From: Gonocerus acuteangulatus
Taxonomy: Eukaryota; Arthropoda; Insecta; Hemiptera; Coreidae
Length of the DNA stretch: 64,000 nucleotides
NCBI GenBank assembly: GCA_946811695.1
Contig: OX328123.1
Span: forward strand, 153,926,516 to 153,990,515
Direction: 5' to 3'
Shown here: piece by piece, positions 63,413-64,000 of the stretch
How positions within the stretch are numbered: the stretch's first letter is position 1
Layout of the letters: every line of letters starts with the position of its first letter
Program-made: the position numbers and the translations under genes
The notes under the pieces: model-generated
The model's database searches: none
The model's input: only the letters and a program-made list of their open reading frames with translations
Told to the model about the DNA's origin: nothing

Positions 63413-63957
63413 TGGATTTATTACCTAGTGGTATGTTCTTTATAAATATATAATATATTTGTCATAACACAAAGGCATATCAAAGAAAAAAAATTATTAA
63501 TGAAATGATTACTAAATTTTACATATTTTGTTGATTACTTAAGTTTGAGTAAGGTTTCAAAAAAAGTTCCACAAAGTTCCAGTTCCAAATATTTTTTTTC
63601 AAAAAGCCTTAAGCTTCTACTTTACTGTCTTTACAATTTTAGCTCCCCCTTCTTGCCCCTTTTGATGTAAATTTAAATTTTGTTTAGGTAGTCAGATAGC
63701 TGCTGAAGAACCCGTTTTATATATAACAAGAAAAGGGCTGTTTTTTTGTGATGAAAAATGAGAGTTTATTCAAAGTTCCAGCTCTCACATGCAATCAAAA
63801 ATTGTGTACTTATATTGTGAATAAATATAAAATATTTAACTCACAAATATACGAAGAACAAATAAAATATATAATGAAAGTCTTTGTAACTAAGATAACG
63901 GCCAAATGGAAAGATTGTAATTATATGGAAGAAAGATTCTTAAAAAAACATGCATAA
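63413..63957 (+). CDS. Possible 5' exons of an unrecognised gene (weak)
   Basis: An ATG at 63413 opens six codons and meets GTATGT, a good donor, at ~63432. TTTTGTTTAG/GT at ~63687 could be the acceptor, and joining keeps a short frame. Further right, an ORF at 63748-63957 (lysine-rich, KWKDCNYMEERFLKK) lies in another frame. Splicing cannot be proved by eye, and the branch and polypyrimidine signals are weak. It may be chance; the window ends before it could be followed. Confidence 0.2.
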
Positions 63958-64000
63958 TGGTAACAAAAAGAAATCCAGTTGCCGAAGATCATGAATTTTC

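Overview
The window is metazoan nuclear DNA, probably from an arthropod or another invertebrate. It carries a BEL/Pao retrotransposon (a lineage known only from animals), pogo/Tigger, hAT-like and piggyBac-like DNA transposons, a tRNA-derived SINE, LINE fragments, many minisatellites and long (TA)n runs. No confident multi-exon host gene was found; one weak two-exon candidate lies at the far right edge. There is one 200-base assembly gap (4903-5102).

The centrepiece is a 16.8-kb Polinton/Maverick (adintovirus-like) element at 8889-25678. It is bounded by ~685-bp terminal inverted repeats and a perfect 6-bp target-site duplication (AATAAA at 8883-8888 and 25679-25684). It holds a full virus-like gene set. 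Left to right these are: a 123-aa gene inside each inverted repeat, major capsid protein (-), a W-repeat protein (-), a coiled-coil protein (-), adenain-like protease (-), a pX/pVI-like membrane-active protein (-), a BRO protein (+), integrase with a chromodomain (-), a 52-aa zinc ribbon (-), packaging ATPase (-), minor capsid/penton protein (+), a protein with a parvovirus-type phospholipase A2 domain (+), a 47-aa protein with a PP1-docking motif (+), two paralogous zinc-ribbon proteins (+), and a protein-primed family B DNA polymerase (+). Most genes start in a shared AATAAATGG context. Three non-structural genes also share a ~35-bp upstream leader, and stem-loops follow several stop codons, which suggests the element carries its own transcription signals. 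The inverted repeats are nearly identical, so the insertion is young. The copy is nevertheless damaged: a perfect-palindrome MITE splits the capsid gene, the polymerase and W-repeat genes carry frameshifts, the protease lacks an ATG at its expected N-terminus, and a block of foreign DNA with a LINE fragment sits near the left end.

Right of the Polinton is a young BEL/Pao element on the minus strand (26103-31711). It has two 609-bp LTRs that look identical, a 5-bp duplication ATTGT, gag and protease, and an in-frame deletion that removes reverse transcriptase, RNase H and the integrase core. From 31991 to 40039 come a Tc1/pogo-type element, two Tigger-type deletion derivatives (one keeping a transposase C-terminus with a PCNA-binding-like motif), a 786-bp hAT-like MITE and a SINE. 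The rest, 40-64 kb, is intergenic DNA with long tandem arrays (units of 18, 41, 44, 57, 60 and 63 bp), two further members of the hAT-like MITE family, interspersed repeats and a piggyBac-like region. The 1-8.9 kb left flank is similar: a decayed LINE 3' end, two minisatellites (28 and 36 bp), MITEs and a pair of abutting perfect palindromes.
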